Below, in pieces: positions 1 to 10,439 of a stretch of 61,588 nt of DNA. This DNA is from an uncultured Candidatus Altimarinota bacterium (GTDB lineage Bacteria; Patescibacteriota; Gracilibacteria; BD1-5; UBA6164), in NCBI GenBank assembly GCA_913055215.1, contig CAJXJP010000002.1, positions 1 to 61,588 on the forward strand, in the 5' to 3' direction. Position 1 is the first letter of the stretch. Each line of letters starts with the position of its first letter. The notes below the pieces were generated by a model. It was not told the origin of the DNA. It was given only the letters and a program-made list of their open reading frames with translations, and made no database searches. Position numbers and translations under genes: made by a program.

Positions 1-5
1 CAAAA

Positions 6-35
6 AAAACCAGAGGCGCATGCGCCTCTGGTTTT
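6..35 (-). terminator. Rho-independent terminator of the subtilisin gene
   Basis: A perfect 22-base palindrome (10-31) is flanked by A and T runs. Read on the minus strand it ends in eight U residues just after the protease stop codon. It is GC-rich compared with other terminators in the window. Confidence 0.85.
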
Positions 36-50
36 GGGTTTTATTTTTGA

Positions 51-2441
51 CTATTGATTATATCCAGAATTGTCTAGTATCTTTAGTTTATCTGAATACA
101 TCATAAACACTATATGTGAAGTTAAGGGACTATCATAGGATATGATTTCTTTTCTAGTAATTATTTTACCTTTTTCATGTAAAATTTTACACCAACCTGG
201 CGTCTTAATATAATCATATTTCAGCTCTTCATTTTCTTTGCTAAATAGTTGTACCATAGACTTGCAATGAGCGTAAGATTCTGTTTTATTAAAATCAGTA
301 CGATCTATACATCCTGAGTCAAACTCTGGGCTACAAATAGGTAGACCCGCGAATAATCTTAGGCTATGGTTTTTGTTTAGCTGTATAATTCCTGTATAAG
401 AGTTATAGTCACGTTTTATTCGTATGAATTGTAAAATAAGATCAAACATTGAATGATTATTAGATCGAACATTGGCAACAATTTGTTCTTGGTTTATTTT
501 GCTGTTATAGCTTAAATACCGTTGATGAATCGATGTATCCCTTAGGATCTCTAATTTAGAGCCACCAGAGGATAAAAGGTGATTATAGTCTGGTACATGT
601 AGATAAAAGCATGAATCCTCCTCAAAAATTAAAGGTACTATATCATGTATTTGTGGTTTAGTTCCCGTCAAAGCTTTCCAAATATTTTCACATTGCTGTG
701 GATTAGTAAAAGTATTAACTGCTAAACATGAATCTTGACCAGTTGGACAAAGATCATTTTGGGTCAGTCCTACATTTCCTTGTAAATTTAATGTCAGACC
801 GTAGCCCTGTCTCCATGTTTCATCTGTTCTTGCAGACTCCATGTTGTTAATAAACTTACGTACCGTTTGATATTCGTCGTAATAAGCATCCCCATAGTAT
901 AAACTTTTTGCTAGTTTCGATGGAATATCATATTCAATTATGAATGAGTTTCCACGGAAATAGAGACATTTGTTACCGTAGAATAAAGATTCATAAACTT
1001 TTTTGGGACCAATTATATCTCTTTCAGCATTGTTTTGTTGCCAAAAGGTGCTACAATCGTTTGTGCTCGTAATGTTTGCTGTTTTGTTGAGAATAAGTTG
1101 TATATCATCTAAAACTTCTACTTTGATATTATACTTTAAGTCATCATAAGCTGCTCTAAGATCAATAATAGGTAGTTGTTTGTCTAATTTTTCCAGATGA
1201 CATCCTACTTCTTTACATTTATTTTTTTCTACTCCTGTGTAACGATTTTTTGCAAAACGGCTTGTGCGATGTTTTAAATAAGCTTTTGCTGACATCGGTG
1301 GTAAAGTTGAATCTAAGCTAAAAAGTAATGCTGACATACCAGCTGCAATCGGAGCTGCTGCTGATGTACCATTAAATGCATTATGTCCATTTCCATACCC
1401 AGTAGAATCACAAGGAGCACCTGTGTTTCCTAAATCTGAATTTTGACGATAAATACCATATCCATCTTCTGTGTCATCTGTCGCATAGTGACTTCCTTTT
1501 TCATCAACGCAACTTGCTGCTAAAACACCAGAAATCACTGCTATATCAACAGATTCACCATAATCAGAATAATTATGTAAAATTTCATCATAACCAACAG
1601 CAGCTACAATGAGTACATTATTAAGCGCTTTAAATAGAGCACTTTCTGCTTTTGTGTCAATTGCAGGAATGTATTCATAATGTACTGCCCCATTCATCCA
1701 AGAGGCATCTACAGATTCGTTTCCAGCTGACAATATAAATAAAGTATCTGGATTCTCTTTAAAATGCTGTCGAATTGGAGCAAGTGCCTCGACATGATTT
1801 ACCATGTCAGTTTCATCATATGTGCCTCCTTCTGTTAAGCCACAAGAGTTAATAGCATGATTTTTACTCGCAATAGCCGCAGCATTTGTGCCAGTATTAT
1901 TCGCAGCTTCTTGTGCACGATACGAAGTACAATATTCTAAAGTTATACTTTGAGTGATAATTTTAACATCTTTATAGTCTTCGCTATAAACCCTATAGTT
2001 AGACAGATTTTTTCTCGCTCTCTTAGAATAATCAAGAATCAATGATTTCGCATTCACAATACCATGAGTACCTAAGTTATTCTGGACCTCAGAGACAGAA
2101 AATACACTCGCTACTCCTGTTCCATGTGAATCAGATTCTGTAGATAGTACTTCTTTCATAAAACCATGAAAATCAGCATGATCTTTATAAAATCCTGCAT
2201 CAATAATTCCAACTGGGAAATCAGGTGTAAATAGATATTTATTATCATGTAATACTGATAAAATATTATGTCCATCGAAGCCTAAATACCCAGCAGAATT
2301 ATTTATTCCTACTTTGAAATCTTCGCCTTCATATGATACTTGGAGGTTTTCATCCCAAAATATTTTTCCCTCCTTAGTAGGTAGTGTATTAGATTGTACC
2401 GATGTTGTTAATAAAAATAGTAAAACGAATAAAATTCGCAT
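51..2441 (-). CDS. Secreted subtilisin-like serine protease (S8 family)
   Basis: Predicted exported endopeptidase of 796 residues. An N-terminal signal peptide (about residues 1-18) is followed by the S8 core: Asp81 in VGIIDAGF, His106 in SHGTGVAS, the oxyanion Asn241 in LSAGNES and the nucleophile Ser360 in NGTSAAAP. The catalytic order D-H-S and spacing are those of subtilases. The C-terminal half (about 400-796) is Cys-containing and I do not recognise it. The gene is followed by a strong terminator and lies 25 bases downstream of a membrane-anchored protein on the same strand, so the two probably form an operon. Oddity: it has roughly 50 Gly residues and not one UGA codon, unlike most neighbours, which suggests recent acquisition from a standard-code donor or selection against UGA. 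The protease family is certain; its substrate is unknown. Confidence 0.93.
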   Translation of the reverse strand: MRILFVLLFLLTTSVQSNTLPTKEGKIFWDENLQVSYEGEDFKVGINNSAGYLGFDGHNILSVLHDNKYLFTPDFPVGIIDAGFYKDHADFHGFMKEVLSTESDSHGTGVASVFSVSEVQNNLGTHGIVNAKSLILDYSKRARKNLSNYRVYSEDYKDVKIITQSITLEYCTSYRAQEAANNTGTNAAAIASKNHAINSCGLTEGGTYDETDMVNHVEALAPIRQHFKENPDTLFILSAGNESVDASWMNGAVHYEYIPAIDTKAESALFKALNNVLIVAAVGYDEILHNYSDYGESVDIAVISGVLAASCVDEKGSHYATDDTEDGYGIYRQNSDLGNTGAPCDSTGYGNGHNAFNGTSAAAPIAAGMSALLFSLDSTLPPMSAKAYLKHRTSRFAKNRYTGVEKNKCKEVGCHLEKLDKQLPIIDLRAAYDDLKYNIKVEVLDDIQLILNKTANITSTNDCSTFWQQNNAERDIIGPKKVYESLFYGNKCLYFRGNSFIIEYDIPSKLAKSLYYGDAYYDEYQTVRKFINNMESARTDETWRQGYGLTLNLQGNVGLTQNDLCPTGQDSCLAVNTFTNPQQCENIWKALTGTKPQIHDIVPLIFEEDSCFYLHVPDYNHLLSSGGSKLEILRDTSIHQRYLSYNSKINQEQIVANVRSNNHSMFDLILQFIRIKRDYNSYTGIIQLNKNHSLRLFAGLPICSPEFDSGCIDRTDFNKTESYAHCKSMVQLFSKENEELKYDYIKTPGWCKILHEKGKIITRKEIISYDSPLTSHIVFMMYSDKLKILDNSGYNQ

Positions 2442-2466
2442 ATCTTAATTTCCTTGTATTGTTTAA

Positions 2467-3267
2467 TTATTCAATAGTTGCATTTATGGTTGCTTGTATT
2501 CCATCTTCTAGTTCTTTTGTACCTCTATATTGTGGCAGATAAGGGTTTGATATTCTAATAGATATATTCTCCTCTTGTTTTAAAAGTGAATAACTATTAT
2601 AAATAGTATCCATGTTCCCTTCTCTTATAAAAATATTCCAGTTTCTTCCTCCATCACGATTATTAAATTTAGATTCAGCAACAAAATAAATATCTGAATC
2701 TGTATATTGACTTAACCAATTTAAAAATTCTGTTCTATTTGTAAAACCGTTTTTGTTTCTTAAAAATAATACTCTTGGGCTATATCCATGCATATGCTTT
2801 GGAACCATAGAAAACATACCTGATGTATTTCCTGGCAGCAAATATGATTCAGGTAGATTATCATAAATAGTATCATAATCTAAAGTAGCTGGATATTCAT
2901 CCGTTGCAGGCTCAATAATCCAATCTTCTGGAATCGGAGCAGGATTATTATAGGTATAACCATCTTCTAGAACTTTATCATAAAAACCTACTGGATGAGT
3001 TTCTCCTGTAATAGGATTTATAATAACTTTTTCATTATTCACCTCCTTAGCTTCACTCACTTCTCCAGAATCTACTTTTGCAGATTTCTCATTAGTTTTT
3101 TCTGCTTCCCTACTCACTTCAGATACATTATCACCTTCTGTTTGTACATTAGAAACAACTATTTCATTATCTGCTGTTGGAACAACTTCCTCCTTTTGGT
3201 TTATGAAGAATAACACCCCTGCAATTAGAATTACAAGACCCCCCATTGGTAACGCAAATCTTTTCAT
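2467..3267 (-). CDS. Membrane-anchored protein of unknown function, partner of the S8 protease
   Basis: A 266-residue protein with one N-terminal membrane segment (about residues 8-24, uncleaved anchor or signal), a Glu/Ser/Val-rich low-complexity spacer (about 26-80), then a soluble domain rich in Tyr, Asn and Pro that I do not recognise. It is encoded just upstream of the secreted subtilisin with a 25-base gap, so it could be its propeptide-like inhibitor, anchor or substrate; that is inference from context only. Like the protease it has no in-frame UGA among about 17 glycines, so the two genes appear to share a history. Confidence 0.75.
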   Translation of the reverse strand: MKRFALPMGGLVILIAGVLFFINQKEEVVPTADNEIVVSNVQTEGDNVSEVSREAEKTNEKSAKVDSGEVSEAKEVNNEKVIINPITGETHPVGFYDKVLEDGYTYNNPAPIPEDWIIEPATDEYPATLDYDTIYDNLPESYLLPGNTSGMFSMVPKHMHGYSPRVLFLRNKNGFTNRTEFLNWLSQYTDSDIYFVAESKFNNRDGGRNWNIFIREGNMDTIYNSYSLLKQEENISIRISNPYLPQYRGTKELEDGIQATINATIE

Positions 3268-3379
3268 AATGATAATCCTTAAAAAATAATCTCTCTCTAA
3301 TTTTTTATCTTTCTAATAGTCAAAAAATGTTTATGAATGAATAATATATTTTAATTTGAAATATACTATATTTGTGTTT

Positions 3380-3580
3380 TTATTTAATGATATAAAAAAT
3401 AGTCTCTCTTGTGTCGACAAATTGATTCATATGCTCAATTTTTGCATATTCAATTTTTGAAGATGTGTTTGTAAAAGAATTTTCTATTGTTGGAGTTTCT
3501 GCAAACGCAAAGGGAAATACTGAGAAAAAGAATAAAATAATTCCTCACAAAATACAAGTTTTAATATTTCATTTTTTCAT
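3380..3580 (-). CDS. Small exported peptide, 66 residues
   Basis: A short ORF seen only when UGA is read as Gly (two in-frame UGA codons, residues 4 and 12). It starts MKKGN, has a hydrophobic core and an AFA-AE cleavage-like site near residue 27, followed by about 40 residues rich in Asn, Thr and Ile, and ends with TAA. The signal-peptide architecture supports a real gene, but there is no clear ribosome binding site and no family that I recognise. It lies in the gap between the protease operon and the divergent pilus locus. Confidence 0.5.
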
Positions 3581-3687
3581 AGGAGCATATTTTTGATATA
3601 TATTTTAAAGTATGATACTATAGTTGATGAAATATCCTAATAAAAATGTTTGACGAAAATATTTTTTTATTTTTTTATAAAAATTAT

Positions 3688-4443
3688 ATGAAACAAAATT
3701 CACATACTTCTGCCTTTACTTTGGTAGAATTAGTTGTTGTGGCAACAATATTGATTATTCTAGCGACTATTGGTTTTGCAGCTTATAGTGACAATATTCC
3801 TGATGCGAGAGATGCTGAAAGAAAAGCAAGTTTTGCGAATATTCAAGCGGCGATGAAACTTTATAAAAAAGAACGTTGAGCGTATCCTCGTCCTGGTGCG
3901 GCATTTAATATTGTGAATGGGAATGTAACAAATATAGTTGCTTATCAAGGAAAGCTGGATACAACGGTTTCTCTTTCAACTCTTGATAGGCTGCCAATTG
4001 ATCCTAAAACAAAACAAACATTTGTTTATTCTACCACAAAATCAAGATGAGAGTATCAAATTGCAGGGACTTTAGAAAATGGAGACCAGCCAAAAGCAAT
4101 AGTTCAATGAGATTATAAATCGGTTGCAAGAAATATATTACCAACAATTGTCCTAGCAGCAGATGCAGAAACAGATATTTCTACCGAAAAAAGTAAGTTT
4201 TTATTTGATGGAAGTATTTATAATATCCCCTACGATATTGTTGAGCCTTATACTCCGATTTCTGATGATACAAAAGATATCAATTCACTTTTAACTGATG
4301 GGAATGTAACATTTTGGCAAAATTCTGATTTTAGAAGTTGTGAAGAAATTATCGAAGCAAACAAGTTTATTGGAGATTGAGAATACCAAATTTTAGATTC
4401 TGATGGAAATTTAGGAAATATAACATGTACAGTGACTCCATAA
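3688..4443 (+). CDS. Type IV pilin-like protein (minor pilin or pseudopilin)
   Basis: A 251-residue prepilin. The short basic leader MKQNSHTSA precedes the class III methylation motif FTLVELVVVAT with the conserved Glu5 of the mature protein, and a hydrophobic helix continues to about residue 34. Processing is expected after Ala9 (Ala replaces the usual Gly). The start at 3688 is chosen over 3646 because it gives the normal short prepilin leader. Four in-frame UGA codons are read as Gly; treated as stops they would leave only 64 residues. It is the first gene of the plus-strand pilus cluster and is likely a minor pilin, since a UGA-free major pilin lies at 10440. Confidence 0.88.
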
Positions 4444-4607
4444 TTGCTTTTTGAAAAATTTAAGTGATTGAGTTGATTATTAAGCAAAAAAAAAGGAATT
4501 TTGTTTTATATACTTATGAGAAATAGACTTTATTTTGATTTAATTTTCAAAATAATTTATAATAAATATAGAAAAACAATAATTTAAATTGTAAAAACAA
4601 AAACAAA

Positions 4608-5501
4608 ATGGCAGAAATGAAAAAATTAAACTTGAGCGCAATCAAATGAAATATGCCACAAGTTGAGTCAGAACCAGAAACGCCGAAAGAAACTGTAGTC
4701 GAAACTACAGAAAAAGTAATTAATTCTGCAACTGAAGAAAAAACGGTTATTGAACAAAAAACTGCAGTAAAAGCCATTCCTAAAATTAGCTTATCAAGTA
4801 TTAAAACACAAGTACAAGAAGAGCCAGAAGTTGTAGAAGAAATCGATCATCACGAAGCAGTGAAATTATCAGAAGAGGAAGAAAGAATTAAAGAACTTAC
4901 CAGTAAAGTTACGGTTGATCTTCCAAAAACAGAAAACTTAGAAGAAGGAGCAGAATATTTTACCAACTACAATAAAGAAGTAGAAGAGGTAAAACAAAAA
5001 GTAGAAATTACACTTGAAACAACTATTGAGCCAGTAAAATCGGAAGGAGAAATAGTTGAAATGGTAGAAGAAAAAGAAAAAGCTCCGGAAGAAAAAGAAA
5101 AATTTATGAAAAAAATATTTTCTAAGAAAAAAATCTTCCCTTTTGTTGTTATGCCAACAGCGGCAATAATGGTATTATGTACTGGATTGTTTGTTTTTGT
5201 TCAATCAAATGGTGAAATTCCAGCACAACCAGTAAATATACTTGAACATTCAGCGGAAGAAGAGTTCCCTACATCAGATAACACAACTCCTGAACAAGTT
5301 GAAATTATTAAAAATGAAATGGAAGAATTAAATAGAGGAGGCTATAAAATTCAAATGAAAACCATTAATAACCCAGATGGAACAACAGTATATATGTTTA
5401 ATGGGAAAGAATTTACAGATGCTGAAAATCTGTATAAAGCGATTGAAGAACGTATTGATTTTCTGAAAGTAAAAAAACTAAAAGACTTTATTTCAAAATA
5501 A
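4608..5501 (+). CDS. Glu-rich single-pass membrane protein in the pilus locus
   Basis: A 297-residue protein starting MAEMKKLNLSAIKGN, where the Gly is a UGA codon; a UGA-blind start would be at 4653. Residues about 20-165 are highly charged, rich in Glu, Val and Lys, and predicted cytoplasmic and disordered. One membrane helix (about 180-200) leads to an outer domain with a Gly-Gly-Tyr and Pro-Asp-Gly turn and a C-terminal helix. Its position between a pilin and pilB suggests a pilus assembly or alignment role comparable to PilN/PilO/PilP proteins, but I see no homology. A strong terminator follows, so it may form a unit with the upstream pilin-like gene. Confidence 0.75.
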
Positions 5502-5502
5502 A

Positions 5503-5545
5503 AACAATAAGAGTCCTCCATTTTTTGGGGGGCTCTTATTGTTTT
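5503..5545 (+). terminator. Rho-independent terminator after the Glu-rich membrane protein
   Basis: Long stem of about 17 base pairs (5503-5520 with 5527-5545) beginning immediately after the TAA stop and ending in a T run. Confidence 0.85.
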
Positions 5546-5644
5546 AAAAAGCCTTTTTTAAAGGTGTCAATGGAAAAATCTTTTCAGACAATTAAAAACA
5601 TGTTATTATCATAGAGATATTATTATATTTATTACCTCGTAGAG

Positions 5645-6868
5645 ATGTCAGAAATTAATAGAGAATTAGAAGCAATGGAAGTCAAAAGAGATTTAGGTGA
5701 TATTGTTGAGTATGTCGACAATATTTTTAGACAGGCAGTTGATTACGGAGCTTCGGATATTCACATAGAACCAACTGAACATTTTATGATGACTCGTTTC
5801 CGTAAAGACGGGGATTTTATGATGGTGAATAAAGTTGATAGAGAAAATATGTCTGCGATTGTTACCAGACTGAAAGTTCTTTCAAAAATTAAAATTGATG
5901 AAAATAAAAAACCACAAGATGGGAAAATCGTATATTATTATGAAACAGAAGATAAAAATATCGATATCCGTCTCTCTACCCTTCCAACAAATTATGGTGA
6001 AAAAGTGGTAATGCGTATATTAAAACAAGATGATAATTTAACAAATATTGAAGCATTAGGACTGATTGATGTAAATCTTGAAAAAGTAAGAGAAGCATTA
6101 AAAAGTAAGTTTGGGATTATGCTTGTAGCTGGACCAACTGGGTCTGGGAAATCAACTACCCTGTTTGGTGTTCTAAAAAATTATAATCCATTAGAATATA
6201 ATATTTCTACACTAGAAGATCCTATCGAGTATGATATTGAATACGTAAATCAATCACAAGTTCATCCAGATATTGGTTATACATTTTCGTCAGGACTTCG
6301 TTCACTTGTTAGACAAGATCCAGATATTATAATGGTTGGGGAAATTCGTGATAAGGAAACAGCAACTCTTGCCGTTGAGGCGGCACTAACGGGTCATTTG
6401 GTATTATCAACAATCCATACGAACTCAGCAACTGGTACAGTACAAAGATTAATTAATATGGGTGTGGAACCATTCTTATTAGCATCAGCTATGAAAATGG
6501 TTATTTCTCAAAGACTTGGGAAAAGAATGTGTACACATTGTAAAAAGCCACATGCATTAACAGAAAGTCAAATTCCAAAAGTAAGAGAACATTTAGCTCC
6601 TATCATGGATGAAAATATAGAAGATCTTATTTTTTACAAAGGTGAAGGATGTCCGAAATGTCGTGATACCGGTTATAAATGAAGACTCGGGATTCATGAA
6701 GTTCTTATTTGTGGAGATTATCTAGAACCTCTTATTCTAGAAAAAGCCAGTGCAAATGAAATGGCAGACTTAGCAGTAAAAAAATGAATGGTAACAATCG
6801 TTCAAGATGCATTATTAAAAGCTCTTATCTGAGAAACAACAGTAGAAGAGGCATTAAAACTTATTTAA
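5645..6868 (+). CDS. pilB: Type IV pilus extension ATPase, PilB/GspE type
   Basis: A 407-residue secretion ATPase that powers pilin polymerisation at the inner face of the membrane. It shows the Asp box region (SDIHIEP near residue 38), Walker A GPTGSGKST at about 163-171, a Walker B-like IIMVGEIRD, the His box TGHLVLSTIHTN, and a CTHC...CPKC pair of Cys motifs (zinc site) that marks PilB/GspE rather than PilT. It is shorter than the usual 560 or so residues because the N-terminal T2SSE_N domain is missing. The final 60 residues lie beyond in-frame UGA codons. A 21-base gap to the phosphatase gene and 37 bases from there to pilC make an operon of ATPase, phosphatase and platform protein. Confidence 0.93.
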
Positions 6869-6889
6869 ATTTATATATTATAGAAAATT

Positions 6890-8803
6890 ATGTTTTCGTT
6901 TTTCAATAAAAAAGCTAAAAAAATTGATACAAAAAGTATTATCGGATTTACAGAAGCGATGGGAGCCATTAAGGTTTTCATCCTTCTTTCTGAGTGGGAA
7001 AAAGCTGGAAAAGCGCTAAGCGAAATTAAGATTAAAGAAAAAGATAAACTAGATGAAGATTTAAAAATTCTTTCTGAAAAAGATTTAAGAACGAGAGAAA
7101 GAGGTGAAAAAAAACTACGTGCTGATTATGAAAGTAAGCTGAAAAAAATCACAAAAATATCGATGGTTCTAGAAGAAAAAGAAAGAAAATATATCGATAC
7201 CGCCACAAAGGAAAAATTTAAAATTCGTTTTAAAAAAATTAAAGAAGAAATTGAGCATCTTACAGGGAGTAACAATAACACTCAAGCCTTAGCCGTACTT
7301 CAAAGTTTTTTAGAAGAAAATAAAGAAAATTCAATTGTTATAAAATTTTATAATAAAGAAAAAAGAATTATTCAAAGAAATGTTGGAAAACAAAAGAGAA
7401 TCGAAAACGAAAAAATGAAGAAAAATGCTCGTTTAGAAGCATTAAAACTTATTTGAGGAAGTATCAATATTGATAAACCTGAAGAAACAAGAGAAGAGCT
7501 TGCTCAGCAAAAAACAGTATTATGAAAATTAAAAAGCAAATTAAATTTTTATAAAAATCTAAAAGACAGAATTAGAAAAAAAAGATTAATGGATGAAATT
7601 ACTTTATTAATCGAAGAAGATAACAAAGTAAAAAATGATATTGCTGCAAAAAAATTAGAAAATATCCATAAATGACTCGTAAAAGAATTATCATATGATA
7701 GTATGAGATGATACGAATTATATGGGAAAATATTATGAGCGGATAAAATTTCTTGAGATACGTTTTGAATTCATGAAACAAATGATTCGTATAAATTCTT
7801 TTTATGAGATGCTACAGGACATGGAATTCGTGCGGGGTTCATTGTTACCCTACTTTCAAGACTGTTTACTCAGTTTGCTGATAAATTATGAATTTGAGAA
7901 TTATCATATGAAATCAACAATGGATTAAAACAAGATTTAAAAAGCAGAAACTTTATTACTGCAATATTTTTTGAAATTATTAAATCGAATCCTGAAAAAG
8001 TAAAATATGTTGGTATGTGACATGAAGCAATGTTTATTTATCGTCATAAGACAAAGAAAATTGAAAAAGTTATTCCAGGAGGTTTAGCTGGGTGAATTCG
8101 TATGATGAAAACACCAGATGAGGTAAGAGTAAAGGAATTTGATATTTCACATAGAGATATTATTTTGAGTTATAGTGATGGGATTGTAGAATCGAAAAGT
8201 CCAGAATGAGAACAATTTGGGCACGATAGATTACAAAAAGCATTCATGGAAGTAGCTCAACACGAAAGAAGCTTAAAGAAAATTTATGATTATCTAGTAA
8301 ATGATTTACAAGTTCATAGATCAGGAAGTAGCTTTACGGATGATGTAAGTTTACTTTTATTTTCAAGAAATGTTGAGAAAGATGTAGTAGAAGAAGATTC
8401 ACAATATATTCAAGATATTAGCCTTCGTGAAGGGATTCATGGGAGAGCATTGAAAAAATTAGAATGAAAAACAAAAGCTGAAATTCAAAGAGAAATTGAA
8501 AAGATTAAAGAAGAAAAAGAAGTAGAAAGAATTTTAAAACATTTAGAATGATTATTCTATACTTGAGAAATATTGAAATTAAAACAAGAATGTATTCGTC
8601 TCATTAAAAAAGGACATATTCATAAAAAAATTAATTTCTACTTGAAAAAAGCAATTGATAACGAAACAAAATATAAAATTGAGCAAAAAAATCAAAAAAT
8701 GCAAAATCGTTATATTTTACTCAAAGAATTACAAAAAAAATGAGATAATGAAACAGTTATTCGTGAAATCGAAGAAATTATTTCAAAAGATGGAAATTTA
8801 TAA
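6890..8803 (+). CDS. SpoIIE/PP2C-type Ser/Thr phosphatase with coiled-coil arms, inside the pilus operon
   Basis: A 637-residue soluble protein. Residues 1 to about 250 are Lys/Glu-rich and helical, with no sensor domain I recognise. The central domain (about 260-495) is a PPM phosphatase of the SpoIIE/RsbU class: SGDTFGI, GDATGHGIRAGF, VGMGHEAM, SYSDGIVES and FTDDVSLLL carry the metal-binding Asp residues. A helical Lys/Glu-rich tail of about 140 residues follows. Many glycines are UGA, including several in the catalytic motifs, so a UGA-blind reading breaks the gene into four or more fragments. It sits between pilB and pilC with short gaps, suggesting that pilus output is controlled by phosphorylation; the kinase or anti-sigma partner is not in the window. 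Confidence 0.88.
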
Positions 8804-8840
8804 GAAAATATTATATTTATAATTTATTAATTTAATTTAG

Positions 8841-10061
8841 ATGTTCTGAATTTGAGAAGGCTTCTATGATAAGTATGGAAATTTTGATAATACAAAATTT
8901 GTAGAACTTTTAGAACAAGCAAGAGAAGCACAATATAAAAAATCAAACAGATGAATCGGCAATAAAAATATAGAAATTGCTCTTTTTAATAGTGTCTCAA
9001 AAAAAGAATTATGGCAAATGATTAATAAATTATCAATATTTGTAAACTCGGGAATTGATATTAAATGAGCGTTAGGGATTTTAACAAAACAAATAAAAAA
9101 CCCGTATCTAAAAAGAATCGTAACAGAAATGAAGTTAAACATTGATCATTGAGTGACTATTAATGAAACAATGCAACAGTATCCAAAAGTATTTGATCAG
9201 TTAACAACAGCTCTTGTTGGGGTTTGAGAAAAAACTGGGCAACTTTGAAAAATTTTAGCAGAACTTGATAAAAATTTACTAGAAAGTATCGAACTAAAAG
9301 GGAAAGTAAAAGGGGCTATGATCTACCCAATGGCACTTCTGATGCTTACTATTTGTATGGTTGTATTCATGATGGTATTTATTGTACCGAGAATTACAGA
9401 GAGTTTTGAAAAAGCAGGAAGTGACCTCCCTGCTCTGACTCAATTTGTTGTAAGTGTTTCGGACTTCTTTATGAATGATTGGTTCATCCTTATTTGAATT
9501 ATTGTTTGAATAGTTTTTACTATAAAAATGATTAATAAAATGTATTGGTGAAAAATGATGTTTGCAACATTGTTTACAAAAATGCCAATTTTTGGTTATG
9601 TGGTATGTCAATCAAATATAGTATACTTTATCAAATCATTTACGATTCTTTTAGATTCATGAGTGTTATTACTAGATTCATTAAAAACATCAAGTTTAGT
9701 AGTTCCGAACCTTGCTTATAAAAAAGAATTAATTCGTATAAAAAATGAAGTAGAAATTTGACTTACAATCTCAAAGTCATTAGGACTCAATTTAGATTAT
9801 GAAGCAAGTGTTTATTTAAATAAACTCTTTCCAGAAGAGTTTGCCTATGTTGTAAGTACAGGTGAAGAAACTGGTTCTCTATCTGGATCATTGAAAAAAG
9901 TGGGTAAAAATTATAATGGTGAATTAAATCGTTATATTGGAAATCTATCAAGTATGATGGAACCATTAATTATTGTAATTGTAGGGGCTTTAGTTGGTAC
10001 AATTGTTGTCGCTATTATGTTACCATTTTTCCAAATGGGTGATGTTATCAAAAACGTATAA
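8841..10061 (+). CDS. pilC: Type IV pilus inner-membrane platform protein
   Basis: A 406-residue GspF/PilC family polytopic protein that couples the ATPase to pilin insertion. Two repeated T2SSF modules are visible, the first with FVNSGIDIKGAL and GEKTGQLGKIL, the second with LLDSGVLLLDSL and TGEETGSLSGSL, and membrane helices near 165-190, 215-235 and the C-terminus (IIVIVGALVGTIVVAIMLPF). The start at 8841 places two UGA-coded Gly residues within the first five codons. It is the last gene of the pilB-phosphatase-pilC unit and is followed by a terminator. Confidence 0.93.
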
Positions 10062-10088
10062 AAAAACTGCAAAATTTGCAGTTTTTTT
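10062..10088 (+). terminator. Rho-independent terminator after pilC
   Basis: AAAAACTGCAAA pairs with TTTGCAGTTTTT directly after the stop codon, ending in a T run. Confidence 0.85.
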
Positions 10089-10439
10089 ATTTTTTAGACA
10101 AATAATATGTAAAATGATTGACGTTTTTAAAAAATATTTTATTACTAATTTTTAGTAAAAATATCTAATTATTTTCCTTAAACCTTAATTCTTTCTTAAT
10201 TGAAATATTCCCTATTCTGTCGCTAAAAGTCTAGTTTTTCTTTTGCTGTTCAGCTCTTTTTTGACTTTTGACAATACTGTATTTTTATATGATATAAAAA
10301 ACCGTTTTTAAAAAAAGTCCAACGAAATAGCCTAAAATAATTGCATTATTTTTCAAAAAACGATACACTAATTATGTCCAAGTTTATATGGACTTTAACT
10401 CTAACATTTATTTTGTATTTATTTTCTTAACTATTACAT
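10089..10439 (+). other. pilA upstream region without a gene
   Basis: About 350 bases of AT-rich non-coding DNA. It holds the pilA promoter at 10341-10369, and a second possible promoter (TTGACA at 10268-10273 with TATAAA at 10293-10298, spacer 19). No ORF with a credible protein is seen in either strand under code 25. Confidence 0.6.
10341..10369 (+). promoter_or_regulatory. Promoter of the major pilin gene
   Basis: TTGCAT, a 17-base spacer and TACACT. The expected start near 10376 gives a leader of about 64 bases before the pilA ATG. The same TTGCA(T/A)-17-TACACT form precedes the symporter at 29738. Confidence 0.6.
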
